Source of the DNA: Argyresthia goedartella
Taxonomy: Eukaryota > Arthropoda > Insecta > Lepidoptera > Argyresthiidae
Assembly (NCBI GenBank): GCA_949825045.1
Contig: OX463835.1
Span: 19,795,201-19,859,200 of the forward strand
Reading direction: 5' to 3'
Length of the DNA stretch: 64,000 nt
In this document: positions 11,587 to 21,895 of the stretch, one piece after another
How the letters are laid out: each line of letters starts with the position of its first letter
Numbering within the stretch: position 1 is the first letter of the stretch
The notes under the pieces: generated by a model
Databases searched by the model: none
Seen by the model: the letters and a program-made list of their open reading frames with translations, nothing else
Told to the model about the DNA's origin: nothing
Position numbers and translations under genes: made by a program

Positions 11587-11652
11587 TGACTCGAACCCGG
11601 GACCCTTGGCTCCGTAGGCAGGGTCACTGCCGACTCGGCCATTCGGGTCGTC
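11587..11652 (-). repeat. Truncated SINE family A head
   Basis: On the minus strand it carries the family A box A (TGGCCGAGTCGGC) and box B (GGGTTCGAGTC). The body and tail are absent. Confidence 0.8.
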
Positions 11653-11842
11653 AAGATATGTTCGCCTATGCTCATCAGTTTCTCTCGCTAGACAATATTT
11701 CCAACACTTTCGGGGCCTTTTATGTTGCGGGTTACATAAAGTTTTGACAGCTCTGATGTCATACAATCTTTCCAGATGGTCTGTTTGCCCATCTCAGGCT
11801 TTGTGACTTGCAAAACCTGACGTTGACTTTTTATATAAGAGA

Positions 11843-11990
11843 TATTAAACTGGACATCAAAAATACTGATTTGCACAACAAATATCAGGGCAAAATGCTG
11901 CGGTAGCAGGTGAAGGTTGATCCTTCGTGTTAGGTTGAACATGTAAGAACAACAAAAAATACTTAAAACATAAACGTACACATAAAATAT
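11843..11990 (-). repeat. Core-module MITE (family D), truncated
   Basis: Minus-strand copy of the D core (CTTCGTGTTAGGTTGAACATG, written as it appears on plus) with a family D type-i end (CATCAAAAATACTGATTTGCA). It runs directly into the family F copy at 11991. Confidence 0.7.
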
Positions 11991-12391
11991 TTTATCTACA
12001 CACGTATCATAAACCCTCTTTACTGCGTAAAAACCGCACGTTACGATCAGCATAATGTTAAACTATTTGGTATAAACTCATTTCTTATCTGAAAAATTAC
12101 ACATTATGACCATTATGTGTATTTTTTCTACATATTATGACATTCAAATTTCGAAAGCCGACGCCCGGCCGCGTGCAGCCCCTAGTTTGTCGGTGAAGTT
12201 GGTACTACAGAACAAGCTAAACAACTGCAGAGCCTCAATGCCGGTCAAACATGCAGTTCCTGAACACATCAAAGAGAGCTTATGATATGTGTGTAGATAA
12301 ACTAGTGTATGTAACTGTACATAATTAGGCATTAAAACCCACTCTCGACTATTAATGCCCTCCATTATGTAGCAGTCACATAAACTACTAT
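11991..12391. mobile_element. Family F MITE, single arm
   Basis: Starts TTTATCTACACACGTATCAT and ends CAGTCACATAAACTACTA. It is equivalent to the right arm of the palindromic copy at 7121-7898. No coding sequence. Confidence 0.75.
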
Positions 12392-12492
12392 AAAACATAA
12401 TGTCGACCCGAATGGCCGAGTCGGCAGTGACCCTGCCTACGAAGCCAAGGGTCCAGGGTTCGAGTCCCGGTTGGGTTCAATATTTGTTTGAT

Positions 12493-15400
12493 CTTCTTCT
12501 TCTTTTCGAGTCGATGGTCATCTCAGATACGGGCGGCCCAAAAGGCCGCAACCGCAATAGCTCGCTCGGAAGCCTTATACAGCTCCTCGTCCGTGCAGGT
12601 TGTGGGGCACGCAGGGCACCCAGTCATGTGCGCAATCCTCTGTCTCGGGTATCCACAGACGCACGCCGTGTCTAGTTCCGAGATGATGCCCCACCTCGCC
12701 AGGTTAGCTCTGGACCTCCCCACTCCAGCTCTGAGACGGTTGAGAGATTTCCAGATCGGCCAGCTTAGCTTGTATCCTTCAGCTAGTTTCTCTTTCACGC
12801 AGTTGCTCGGGTCTGTAGGGTTCAGTCGTGACTGCCACTTGGCGAGGCGTGTAGTTTGAGCTGGTTGACTTAGTGGCTGCACTGAGTGCAGGAAGCTTTT
12901 TCTGGAACGCAGCCTGGGCCTGGCTGGTACATGGTTGAACAGGGGATGCCGTCTGTCATGTGTCTGCTTTGACTTTTCAACCGAGCTGGAGACAGATCTC
13001 CGAACCTCCGGGGGGGCTATTCCTGCTAGCTGGTACAGCTTGTCGGTTAGTGTGGGTTTCAGACAGCCCGTTATGAATCGACATGACTCGTTCAATGCCA
13101 CGTCGACCAGCTTTGCGTGCGTTGAACGTTCCCACACAGGGCAGGCATACTCAGCCGCAGAGTAGCACAGCGCCAGAGCTGTGGTGCGCAGGGCGGTTGG
13201 CTTTGCTCCCCAGGATGTCGTGGTCAGCCTATTGAGCAGGTTGTTGCGTGTGCAAACTTTTTGTTGAGTCTTCGTGCAATGCTGCTTCATTGTCAGGCTT
13301 CTGTCCAGGGTTACGCCGAGGTACTTAGGGAAACTGTTGTGGGACAGTTTTACGTCTCTCCATATGATGTTAAGTTCCCTTTTAGCATCCCTATTGCGGA
13401 GATGGTATGCACAGACCTCGGTTTTGGCTGGGTTTGGCTTCAGACCGTTAGCAGCATAGTATTCGCCAAGCTTGTTCAGGGAAGAGGTAATTATTCCCTC
13501 CACGCTCTCGAAGGTGTCCGAATGAGCCGCGAGTCGCTAGGTCGTCAGCGTATATGAAGCTTCTGGTATCCTGTGTCCTAGGCTGGTCATTTGTATATAT
13601 GTTGAACAGACTTGGCGCCAGGACACTACCCTGTGGCAATCCATTACGCTGATTTCTCCAACGGCTCTTCTGGGTTTGCAGGTTAACTTGAAACCGGCGG
13701 TTACTGAGGAGCTGTCCTACGATCTGGCAGAAGTCATAATCGCCCGTGATCTCATACAGCTTTTTAATCATTACGCTGGTGTTCACAGTGTCATAGGCCG
13801 CCGATAAATCCACGAAAGCGACACCCGTGATTTTCCCTTTCTCAAATAAATCTTCAATGTGCTGGGTCAGGTTGAGAACTTGCGATGTGCAAGACTTGCC
13901 GGGTCGGAAACCTGCCTGTTCTGGGATCAGTTTATAGTCGATGTATGGAGTAAGACGGCCAAGAAGGATCCTTTCGAACAGCTTGTATAGGTGGCATAGT
14001 AGGGAGATTGGACGAAAACTTTTGGGGTCATCAACTGGTTTGCCCGGCTTGAGTAGCGCGATGACACGGGCCTTGCGCCATTCTTTTGGGATCTTCTTGG
14101 TTTCCAGACAGTTGTTGAAAAGCCTCAGAACCCAATCCACCGTCACAGGGCCGAAATGCTTTATCTGTTCGACAGTGAGGTCGTCGAGTCCACACGCCTT
14201 CCCGCTTTTCAGCCTTATAATCGCGGCAATCATCTCTTCGCGGCTGAAAGCATTACTCAGGGTGTCAGTCTCGGTGGCCGGGTTCCTAAGGATCTTCCTA
14301 GCTCCTGGGAGGGGTTTAGTCTTGCCATTCAGCAGCAGTTGGTGGGCGACCTGGTTTGCAGTAACATTTGTATATTCTCCAGAAGAGTTCTGGGTACCAT
14401 TAGTTTCTTGATTGTAGACCAGGCTTTCTTACTGTTGTGCGTCATGTCAACCGACTCGACCAGGTCTTGCCATTTTTTTCGTCGGGTTTCACCGATACAC
14501 TGCATTAGAGCTTCACCGAGGGCGGTAGTGTTTTCGGAAAAAGGGTCTCTTTCAAAGGCAGTCTGGTATTCCTGCAGAAGTCCGGCAGTGTCGCCAGTTA
14601 GTCCTGGGACATAAGATGTGGCACAGCCCCTCGGAATAGTCCTGCGCGATATTTCCTTAATCACGTCAATGAATGAGCTGTAGTTATTTGGCGTGGCCTC
14701 GATGGTGTGAATCCTGCTATCTAAAGTAGTTGCGAACTTCTCCCAATCCGCTTTGTTGAAGTTGAAACGCCTCCGGAACGGGACTATAGTAGGTTCGATT
14801 GCAGCGTTTACTTCACAGAAGATGGGTCTGTGTTGGGTGCGTGGGATCGGCCGTGCAACTCGTTTTCGGCATTGGGAGCTAATGTTTGAGCTAGCGAAGA
14901 TTAAGTCTGGGTTGTATCCCCTTTTCCATCTGCCACTGTTGAAGGATGCCGGTAGCTTTGGGTCGTGGATCAGTGCAAGGTTACTGGCCTCGCTCCATTC
15001 CTCAACGGCTTCTCCATTTCCGTCCGTTTCCCTGTACCCCCATGCGACGCTATGACTATTGAAATCTCCAGTGACAATTCTGGTTATCGTGTTGCCGAAA
15101 TTGGGTGTCGCTGTGAATTGGAACGGGTTGTTGGGGGGTTTGTATACGGATGTTACAGTGGCGTCCGACAACTCCACGGTCAGTATCTCCACATTATTGT
15201 CGTCTGTTAGGTGGGCGGACTTCACGTGCGTACCAGGTTTGGTGTAGAACGCGCTGCCGTACTTGAGATGAGGTCGTTCGATGATACGGGTCATATTCAT
15301 TATATCTGGCCTAGGGTTGTCTGGGCCTCGGTGCGTTTCTTGTACGCACAAAACGTCAGTCTTATTTATATGGCACAGCTCAGCAAGTAAAATTGCTTTG

Positions 15401-15527
15401 TCCGCTGAGAAGCCCTCTATATTAATAGAGAGAACTGTCAAGGCAGGCCCTGATAAGGGCCGTATATTGCGAGCTTGGATCTTACGGATGGCCATCGTGG
15501 TGAAAAGATTAGTCAGCCTACTGCTTG
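12493..15527 (-). mobile_element. Complete 3.0-kb non-LTR retrotransposon (Ingi/Vingi-like?)
   Basis: The element is bounded by an 11-bp target duplication (12482-12492 and 15528-15538) inside a SINE. The minus-strand 3' end is a short (GAA)n run. The coding region begins about 30 bp from the 5' end, so the element appears complete, with one ORF and hardly any 5' UTR. Small single-ORF LINEs with an endonuclease are typical of the Ingi/Vingi group within the jockey/I superfamily, but that assignment is tentative. Confidence 0.85.
12523..15495 (-). pseudogene. LINE endonuclease/reverse transcriptase polyprotein, frameshifted
   Basis: From 15495 an apurinic-type endonuclease is readable (INIEGFSADKAILLAEL, QETHRGPDN, TGDFNSHSVAWG, NPDLIF). 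A frameshift near 14330 leads to the reverse transcriptase (14233-13448), with AFVDLSAAYDTVN, NGLPQGSVLAPSLFNIYTND and FIYADD. A second frameshift just after FIYADD (near 13510) leads to the C-terminal part (13503-12523), with KPNPAKTEVCAYHLRN, LGVTLDRSLTMKQH and a Cys/His-containing end. The protein would be about 990 residues. Two frameshifts make this copy non-autonomous. Confidence 0.9.
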
Positions 15528-15706
15528 ATTTGTTTGATGAAAACGGATGTTTGTACCCTAGTCATGGTTGTTTATCTATCTAAGTATAATATTTATCTAT
15601 TTAAGTATGTGTATCGTTGTCTAGTACCCAAGATACAGGGAATCCTAGTTTGGGGCTAGATCAATGTGTGCAAACAGTGTCCAAGGTATTATTATTATTA
15701 TTATTA

Positions 15707-15778
15707 TAAAAAGTGTTTTAACTGATCCTTTTTTGCTGTGCAAATCGGTATTTTTGATGTGCGATTAAATACTAGCCT
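15707..15778 (+). repeat. Right end of family D type-i MITE
   Basis: Contains TTTTGCTGTGCAAATCGGTA and ends GCGATTAAATACTAGCC, the complement of the type-i left end GGCTAGTATTTAATCGC seen at 20022 and 23613. Only the end is present. Confidence 0.65.
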
Positions 15779-16072
15779 TATAATATAATGAGCGAGCTTA
15801 TATGTGTATAATGATGACATGTCTTTAACCATGACATTAATAAAATCCCATTTGTGCCAGGCCTTATCCTGGAGCTGAAGAGAAAGAGATATCTCGATGA
15901 TTCTTTTCTTCAGAGGCAATGTATGTGCCTGTATGTAAATGTTATGCTTATTTGTTAAAAACATGTCCAAAACTTCGAGATACTTTACTAAGTGGACTTT
16001 GGATAAACTCCTCGGGATTTTGAAGATTCGGGACATTGCAAATAAATTTACAAAAAATATAAAAGGCACATG

Positions 16073-16275
16073 GTGACCTCTGTGGCTCTGCCTACCATGC
16101 GAGAGGTCCCGGGTTCGATCCCCGGCTGGGGATGCATAAAATAAAATAAAGACCCCAGGTCTTGCATGTTTATATGTGTGTGAAGTCGCTGATTCTAGTT
16201 CCCACGACAAAGGTTATCCTAGTGAGGGGCCAGAAGCAATGTATGTGCCTGTATGCAAGTGTTTATGTTTATGTT
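16073..16275 (+). repeat. tRNA-derived SINE, family B
   Basis: Head GACCTCTGTGGCTCTGCC with box B GGGTTCGATCCCC and then CCGGCTGGGGAT. The body has GTTCCCACGAC and GGGGCCAGAAGCAATGTATG, ending in GTTTATGTTTATG repeats. Other copies: 17062, 28229, 54824 and 62122. The stretch 15779-16072 holds no recognised feature. Confidence 0.85.
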
Positions 16276-16632
16276 TACACTAAGTAAATAGATACATACT
16301 AAGAAGAAGATATATTTTTTAAACATATATTTAATATATTTTTATTATTTAAGCGAATATATGATAAAATATGTTTCAAATATTATTATCACGCTTTTAT
16401 TAGCTTCACCTGTATGTTTGCTTGTTTGTATGTAACCGACTCCTTTGGACTAGATTTTGACCCACTTTAAACGGACAGATTCAATTCAAACTTTGTACAC
16501 TTATCAAGAATCAGCGACAATGTAATAATTTCATAAGTTTATCTCATTATCCTGATTAGGATCGCCAGGATTAATTAATTTCTCACACAACCTATAACTC
16601 TCCGGCTCGCGCACTCGAACTAAAAAATGATA

Positions 16633-16758
16633 AATAAATATAGTTTAAAAAAACTAAAAAACACGCTTTTAAAGCACTTCGAACCAAAAAGTTAAAAATA
16701 ATTTTCTTTCGAAGTGCTTTAAAAGCGTGTTTTTTAGTTTATTTAAACTATATTTATT
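16633..16758. repeat. 51-bp inverted repeat (hairpin MITE)
   Basis: Arms 16633-16683 and 16708-16758 match at 50 of 51 positions around a 24-nt loop. The inner arm contains AACACGCTTTTAAAGCACTT. The stretch between this and 17061 has no recognised feature. Confidence 0.85.
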
Positions 16759-17061
16759 ATATAAAATAACGAATAAAGACGCACATAATTTCGTGTAAAT
16801 ATTAGTAAAATCAATGTCAATTAGGTTGCGCCTTGAAGGCAATGTATAAATAACCTTTTAACAAGAGTTGTACAAACAGAATATGATCTTGGCCGATATT
16901 ATTCATTTATTAACAGTTTACGATCGCATGCATTTATATAATTATGAAATAACAATATATTATGTAAAGTTAGACTTATTATTAAAAATACCCTAAATCA
17001 ATACTAGAATCTACTCAATAGGTAGCTATCACAATACAAAATCTACCATAAATCTCAAATT

Positions 17062-17213
17062 GTGCGGTTGTCTGGAGATAAAGAAAAAAAAACCTGGTCT
17101 TGGATGTTCATATGTGAGTGACGTCGCTGTTTCTGGTTCCCACGACACATGGTATCCTAGTGTGGGGCCAGAAGCAATGTATGTGCCTGTATGTAAATGT
17201 TTGTTTATGTTAA
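17062..17213 (+). repeat. SINE family B, head-truncated
   Basis: Body and tail only: GGTCTTGGATGTTCATATG, GACGTCGCTGTTTCTGG, GGGGCCAGAAGCAATGTATG. The box A/B head is missing. Confidence 0.8.
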
Positions 17214-17297
17214 TTATATTGATGTACGAAGCTCGAAGTAGTTAAAAGTAGTGGTAGTGACGCGAGAGACAGTTTTCCGTAGATTTAGCGAACAATT

Positions 17298-17660
17298 GAA
17301 CGTCCGTGGTCTTGTGGTTTTATATTACACGTCAAGAGATACGGGTTCGAATCCCGATGTACCGGCATTTATACTTCGTTAGCAAACCTTCATGTTGTCA
17401 GATAAGCAGAATATTTGCTGGAAGAAAACTCTTTTTAGAGATAAGTTGCCTTTATACATTTAGAATTTTCTTTTGACGTAACTGCTTCAATATTTGTGTG
17501 CAATAAAGAAACATGAATTATGAATCTCCATACTTACGGCGATGGGCTTGTCGCTATGTCACTGTAAATAGATTATCGCATAACTGGCTTAACGTGGCCG
17601 AAACTGTGCTTCTGCAACCCTGTTTGGGAAATTGCGTGAAGCTATGTTGTTTTGCGGCAG
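17298..17660 (+). repeat. SINE family C-like with composite body
   Basis: Head with box B GGGTTCGAATCCC. The body end (GCGATGGGCTTGTCG, TAACTGGCTTAACGTGG, GAAGCTATGTTGTT) is shared with the copy at 63407. Between them is CTGGAAGAAAACTCTTTTTAG, which resembles the 3' end of a lepidopteran LINE. Confidence 0.65.
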
Positions 17661-17986
17661 AATTCTTCTTCATCTACAGTTTTCCACTGAATTACTCTCA
17701 TTCCCTCTAGCTGACAATGTGCACTACGCGAAATGCACGAACGGATAGTTTCACATCTTCAAACAGCAGCTATCATCTCGGAATAAAATAATACATTACA
17801 AACCTCTGGTCAGTATCTGTGCCAAGCGTTCACCACTTTCTACGAGTGGCCACGTGCCCCGCGATCAGATGAGCTCAAAAACCGGATAAGGCCGGTTATT
17901 ACGTAGCTCGTTGAGGTTTGGTGACACCCAAACGAGGAGATGGGAATTGTTAATCTTTTTTGTCCCCATTCGAACTGTCCCCATTT

Positions 17987-18250
17987 GACGACCCGGATGG
18001 CTGAGTCGGCAGTGACCCTGCCCCACGAAGCCAAGGGTCCCGGGTTTGAGTCCCGGTGGGGGCAAATATTTGTTTGATGAGAACGGATGTTTGTACCCTA
18101 TTCATGGTTGTTTATCTATCTAAGTATATTATTTATCTATATAAATGTATGTGTCTCATTGTCTAGTACCCAAGATACAGGGAATCCTAGTTTGGGGCTA
18201 GATCAATGTGTGTAAATAGTGTCCAAGGTATTATTATTATTATTATTATT
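17987..18250 (+). repeat. SINE family A, complete
   Basis: Head GACGACCCGGATGGCTGAGT with box B GGGTTTGAGTCCC. The body has GATACAGGGAATCCTAGTTT, GTGTCCAAGG and a (TTA)n tail. Leu/Ser-like tRNA ancestry is suggested by the box A spacing. A promoter fossil of this kind is not a functional tRNA gene. Confidence 0.88.
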
Positions 18251-18375
18251 GTTACCCAAAACTTTATAGGAGTAAAATTTATAAGGTGATCATGATCACA
18301 ATAACGAGCGAATAAAGAATCGAGTGAGCGAATGACCATGAACAGCGTAATTGCCTGAAATGAACTAAATAAATA

Positions 18376-18518
18376 CATACTGAATTGGGCGACAAAATTA
18401 CTGAATTGCGCGACAAAATTACTGAATTGTGCGACAAAATTACTTAAATGCGCGACAATATTACTGCATTGCGCGACAAATTACTTAATTGCGCGACAAA
18501 ATGACTGAATTGCGCGGA
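18376..18518 (+). repeat. 21-bp minisatellite, about seven units
   Basis: The unit ACTGAATTGCGCGACAAAATT is repeated about seven times with small changes. Single stray units lie near 40417 and, inverted, near 18690. Confidence 0.85.
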
Positions 18519-18539
18519 AACAAAACTGCATGGTTTTTA

Positions 18540-19182
18540 AAGACTGTCTGGGGCGAATTGGTGGGTCAGGCCGGTCATGGTAGGTAAAGGATAAAGGCAC
18601 CCCCTTTATCCTAGCGAAGCGAGCGAAGGTGAGATCCCTCACTTTCCCGCTTCAAAACCCCCCGCGGGGGGTCGGCATGCTACGGGTGCAATATTTCTAG
18701 TCGCACAATTCAGTAGTTTTGTCGGGTAAAATCAGTCCTTCGTTGTCCGTCCACCCGCCAATCTGTCAAGACACTTTTTCAGGAACGCGTGGATGTACTA
18801 CGTTGACATGAATATCAATCAGGTCTGTGGCCCCTCGAAGTTGTAAAGGTCCTACTTCTAGGTCGAAGCAATCAAAATGATTATTTCTAATAAAAGATAT
18901 CTGTTTTATAATCAAATCAGTAAAAATATACTTACGGCTGTTTATATCCCACATCTGCTGAACTTGCATGATACTCACAATGGAATCAAAACCTAGGTAT
19001 AGGGCACTCCCCGTTGACCTGGAATCATGCGAGGTAACTTGGCACCTCGCTCTGATGACTTCATATCGTCCGTCACTGGCCTACTGACGCGTTGGGGGCG
19101 AGAGCAGCGAGAGAGGAAGGGGTAATCGCATTCCTCGAGGGTGCTACGTTGACTTCGACAGGCTGTAAAGGAAAAAAAAAAC
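18540..19182. other. No gene recognised; 16-bp GC palindrome
   Basis: Contains the perfect palindrome ACCCCCCGCGGGGGGT at 18657-18672 and a CTTTATCCTAGCGAAGCGAG segment loosely like the family D core. A minus-strand ORF at 18766-18978 has no recognisable domain. Confidence 0.4.
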
Positions 19183-19588
19183 GGTCAAGTGCGAGTCTAA
19201 CTCGCGCACGAAGGGTTCTGTATGACCGCACAATGGTAGGGATGGTGTGGAGTGAATAGTTTGGATTTTACATAGCAAAATGTTGTTTACTAAGTTATTG
19301 GTGCGGCTTTTTTCACACTTCATGTACGTAAGCAGGTGCATTCATAAGTTTTTATGTGTTATTGAAAGAATTGTTGTATGGGAGCCCCCTTCAATATTTA
19401 TGTTATTCTGTTTTTAAGTATTTGTTGTTATAGCGGCAACAGAAATACATCATCTGTGAAAATTACAACTGTCTCACTATCACGGTTCATGAGATACAGC
19501 CTGGTGACAGACAGACAGACGGACGGACAGCGGAGGCTTAGTAATAGGGTCCCGTTTGACACCCTTCGGGTACGGAAACCTAAAAATC
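19183..19588 (+). repeat. Interspersed repeat (GGTTCTGTA...GGTACGGAA type)
   Basis: Starts GGTCAAGTGCGAGTCTAACT, includes GTTGTATGGGAGCCCCCTT, GACGGACGGACAGCGGAGG and TAATAGGGTCCCGTTTGAC, and ends near GGTACGGAAACCTAAAAA. Related copies: 40494 (+), 53760 (-), 54737 (-). It ends about 36 bp before a host splice acceptor. Confidence 0.75.
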
Positions 19589-19624
19589 GAAGCCGGGTTT
19601 TTATTATGTCATTTCCGATTCCAG

Positions 19625-19794
19625 GCCGCACCTTCGGTCGCCCCTTCAAGAAGATGATCGCTGGTCTCATGCCGATAATATTCCAGCTCGGAATGGCAGC
19701 CACGTGGGCGATGGTGGGCACCCTGATAGGGGCCAAGACCCTCGTCGTTACGCTGGTGATACTGAAGCTGCTGCTCGTCGCTGGGGCGGCTAAG
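19625..19794 (+). CDS. Osiris-like (DUF1676) protein, internal exon
   Basis: 170-nt exon. The acceptor reads TTTCCGATTCCAG with the exon starting at 19625 (incoming phase 1); the donor is AAG|GTAAAT after 19794 (phase 0). Its 56 full codons encode RTFGRPFKKM followed by a long hydrophobic stretch (GLMPIIFQLGMAATW, VVTLVILKLLLVAGAAK). A basic segment, then a long hydrophobic region, then His-rich sequence is characteristic of the insect Osiris family, cuticle-associated secretory-pathway proteins. The next exon is at 48730-48859. The 28.9-kb intron between is filled with transposons. Upstream exons with the signal peptide were not found. The family call is by pattern only. Confidence 0.65.
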
Positions 19795-20021
19795 GTAAAT
19801 GAACAGAAGTTTTCAAAACAATAACAAAAACTGCCAAGCGCGAGTCTTAGTCGCGGACCGAGGTTTCCGTCGTTCCGCGTCGTTCTCGTCGTCGAGGTTT
19901 CGTTGTCCGGCTGTCTATCTGTCAAGACAAGAACACCTCCCTCAGGAAGACGATGGGTATTGACAGATAGACAGCCAAGAAGGGAAGGGAAATCCCTAGA
20001 GACGGAACCCTCAAAAACATG

Positions 20022-20281
20022 GGCTAGTATTTAATCGCACATAAAAAATACTGATTTGCACAGCAAAAAAGTCAACAATAACACTTTTTATGTTTGAAAT
20101 ATTTTATGTAACTTTATGTTTTAAGTTTTATTTTTTGTTCTCGCATGTTCAATCTAACACGAAGGTTAAAGGAGGCTTCGCTTCGCTCACCCCATTTACC
20201 CTTCACCTAAGCTAGCGCAGCATTTTTCCCCGATATTTGCGGTGCAAATCAGTATTTTTGATGTGCAGTTTATTATTTCCC
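20022..20281 (+). mobile_element. Family D MITE, type-i ends
   Basis: Left end GGCTAGTATTTAATCGCAC with AATACTGATTTGCACAGC. Core with GTTCAATCTAACACGAAGG and CTTCGCTTCGCTCACCCC. Right end TGCAAATCAGTATTTTTGATG, complementary to the left. Confidence 0.75.
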
Positions 20282-20287
20282 AAAAAA

Positions 20288-20730
20288 AAACTGCCAAGTG
20301 CCAGTCGTACGCGCGCACCGAGGGTTCTGTCACTGTCGAATCATATCTGTGGTAATTATATTTACTATGACGACAACTTTCCATAGGTGTAACCGGAAAT
20401 ACTATACTTTCCCCCGGTACGCGAGGTTAAGATATCGACATTTCGCGGTTGCGCACGAGTTTATATTTGTTTCAGCGACATAGCGTCACGCATTTTATCA
20501 CGCAACTTCATCTGCGTGTTCATAGGAATTATCATTAACCGAGACAACGTTACCCTCCTTCTGGTGCAGTCGGATAAAAGGTATCCTATATGTTAATCTA
20601 GCTCATAAACTACCTCTGTGCTAAATTTCATTCAAATACGTTCAGCCGTTTTAGCGTTAATGAGGAACAAACATCCAAACAACCAAACATCCTAACATCG
20701 CTACTTTCATATTTATAATATTAGTTAGAT
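20288..20730 (+). repeat. Fragments of two lepidopteran repeats
   Basis: 20288-20340 resembles the start of the repeat at 19183 (CTGCCAAGTGCCAGTCGTAC). 20500-20730 (GGAATTATCATTAACC, GTCGGATAAAAGGTATCC, TTATAATATTAGT) matches 24062-24282, a LINE/SINE 3'-end type common in Lepidoptera. Confidence 0.55.
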
Positions 20731-20817
20731 TAGTATACTGTGGTGGTCAGCTAATTAGAAACACAGTACCATGCACCCATATAAGATTTAGTATAAACTG
20801 CTTTAAGATTTTATTTA

Positions 20818-21060
20818 TGACCGGTATGGCCGAGTCGGTATAGTGACTCTGCCTACGAAGCCAAGGGTCCCGGGTTCGAGTCCCGGTGGGGGCAAATATT
20901 TGTTTGATGAGAACGGATATTTGCATTCTAGTCATGGTTGTTTATCTATCTAAGTATTATATTTATCTATATAAGTATGTGTATCGTTGTCTTTTAACCA
21001 AGATACAGGGAATCCTAGATTGGGGCTAGATCAATGTGTGTAAATAGTGTCCAAGGTATT
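20818..21060 (+). repeat. SINE family A
   Basis: Head with box B GGGTTCGAGTCCC and a typical body. It carries private variants (CTTTTAACCAAG and CCTAGATTGGGG). No (TTA)n tail remains. Confidence 0.85.
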
Positions 21061-21188
21061 TACATTACCATATTCCTTTCATGACATTTTTTTTTAAATA
21101 ATACCTTGGACACTATTTACACACATTGATCTAGCCCCAATCTAGGATTCCCTGTATCTTGGTTAAAAGACAACGATACACATACTTA
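20972..21188. repeat. Perfect 89-bp inverted duplication of a SINE tail
   Basis: Arms 20972-21060 and 21100-21188 are exact reverse complements with a 39-bp spacer. Both carry the variants private to this SINE copy. The second arm is therefore an inverted duplication of the first and not a separate insertion. Confidence 0.9.
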
Positions 21189-21353
21189 AATAAGTAGTCA
21201 CACTCATAATGTTTCGAATAAGTGCGAACGATAATTCACACCAGTTACAATATAGTTTTTTTTTCTAACACTACGTAAACCATATTTCGCCCTCTTTGTA
21301 GCTGAACAACTAACTAGAAGCATTTCATGGCATGTTCTGAGTTCAAAATTTTA

Positions 21354-21719
21354 TAATAGTTTATGTGACTGATACATAATGCCTAATTATGTACAGTTAT
21401 AAACACTAGTTTATCTACACAAATATCATAAGCTCTCTTTGATGTGTTCTGGAACCGCATGTTTGACCGGCATTGTGGCATTGAGTTGTTTAGCTTGTTC
21501 TGTAGTACCAACTTCACAGACAAAGTAGGGGCGGCACGCAGGCGGGCGTCAGCGTTCGAAACTTGAATGTCATAATATGTAGAAAATTTACACATTATGG
21601 TCATAACGTTCAATGTTCAGATAAGAAATGAGTTTAACAAAGTAGTTTAACATTATGCTGATCGTAACGTGCGGTTTTTGGACGCAGTAAAGAGGGTTTA
21701 TGATACGTGTTTAGATAAC
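21354..21719. mobile_element. Family F MITE, single unit
   Basis: Starts ATAGTTTATGTGACTGATAC, includes AAGCTCTCTTTGATGTGTTC and ends GGACGCAGTAAAGAGGG ... TAGATAA. One unit, unlike the palindromic copy at 7121. Confidence 0.75.
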
Positions 21720-21895
21720 AAATAAAAAAGTATAGGTATGGTATTATATCTAGATGAAAATGTGTTTTTGGCGCCATTAACAAATATTATTTCATTGCAA
21801 AGTAAGTTGTATTGTGCTTATTTCTGGATAAAAATGTGTAAAACCAGGAGCTGCAACCGCTCTACCAGAAAAATAATGGTTAGTTTACATTAGAG

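Larger units (their letters stand above)
12402..15705 (+). repeat. SINE family A interrupted by a LINE
   Basis: The tRNA-like head and start of the body are at 12402-12492. The rest of the body (GATACAGGGAATCCTAGTTT, GTGTCCAAGG) and the (TTA)n tail are at 15528-15705. The 3035 bp between is a minus-strand LINE. ATTTGTTTGAT is present on both sides of it as the target duplication. Confidence 0.9.

Noticed and set aside
16633..16758. Possible microRNA precursor
   Set aside because: The arms are AT-rich and contain a sequence common to a lepidopteran hairpin MITE. A MITE is the simpler explanation.
18376..18518. Regular repeats resembling a CRISPR array
   Set aside because: Units are contiguous without unique spacers, and the DNA is eukaryotic. 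It is a minisatellite.
18766..18978. Minus-strand 70-aa ORF near a GTAAGT donor
   Set aside because: A donor-like site (near 18930) is present but there is no partner exon, domain or conserved neighbour. Not enough to call an exon.
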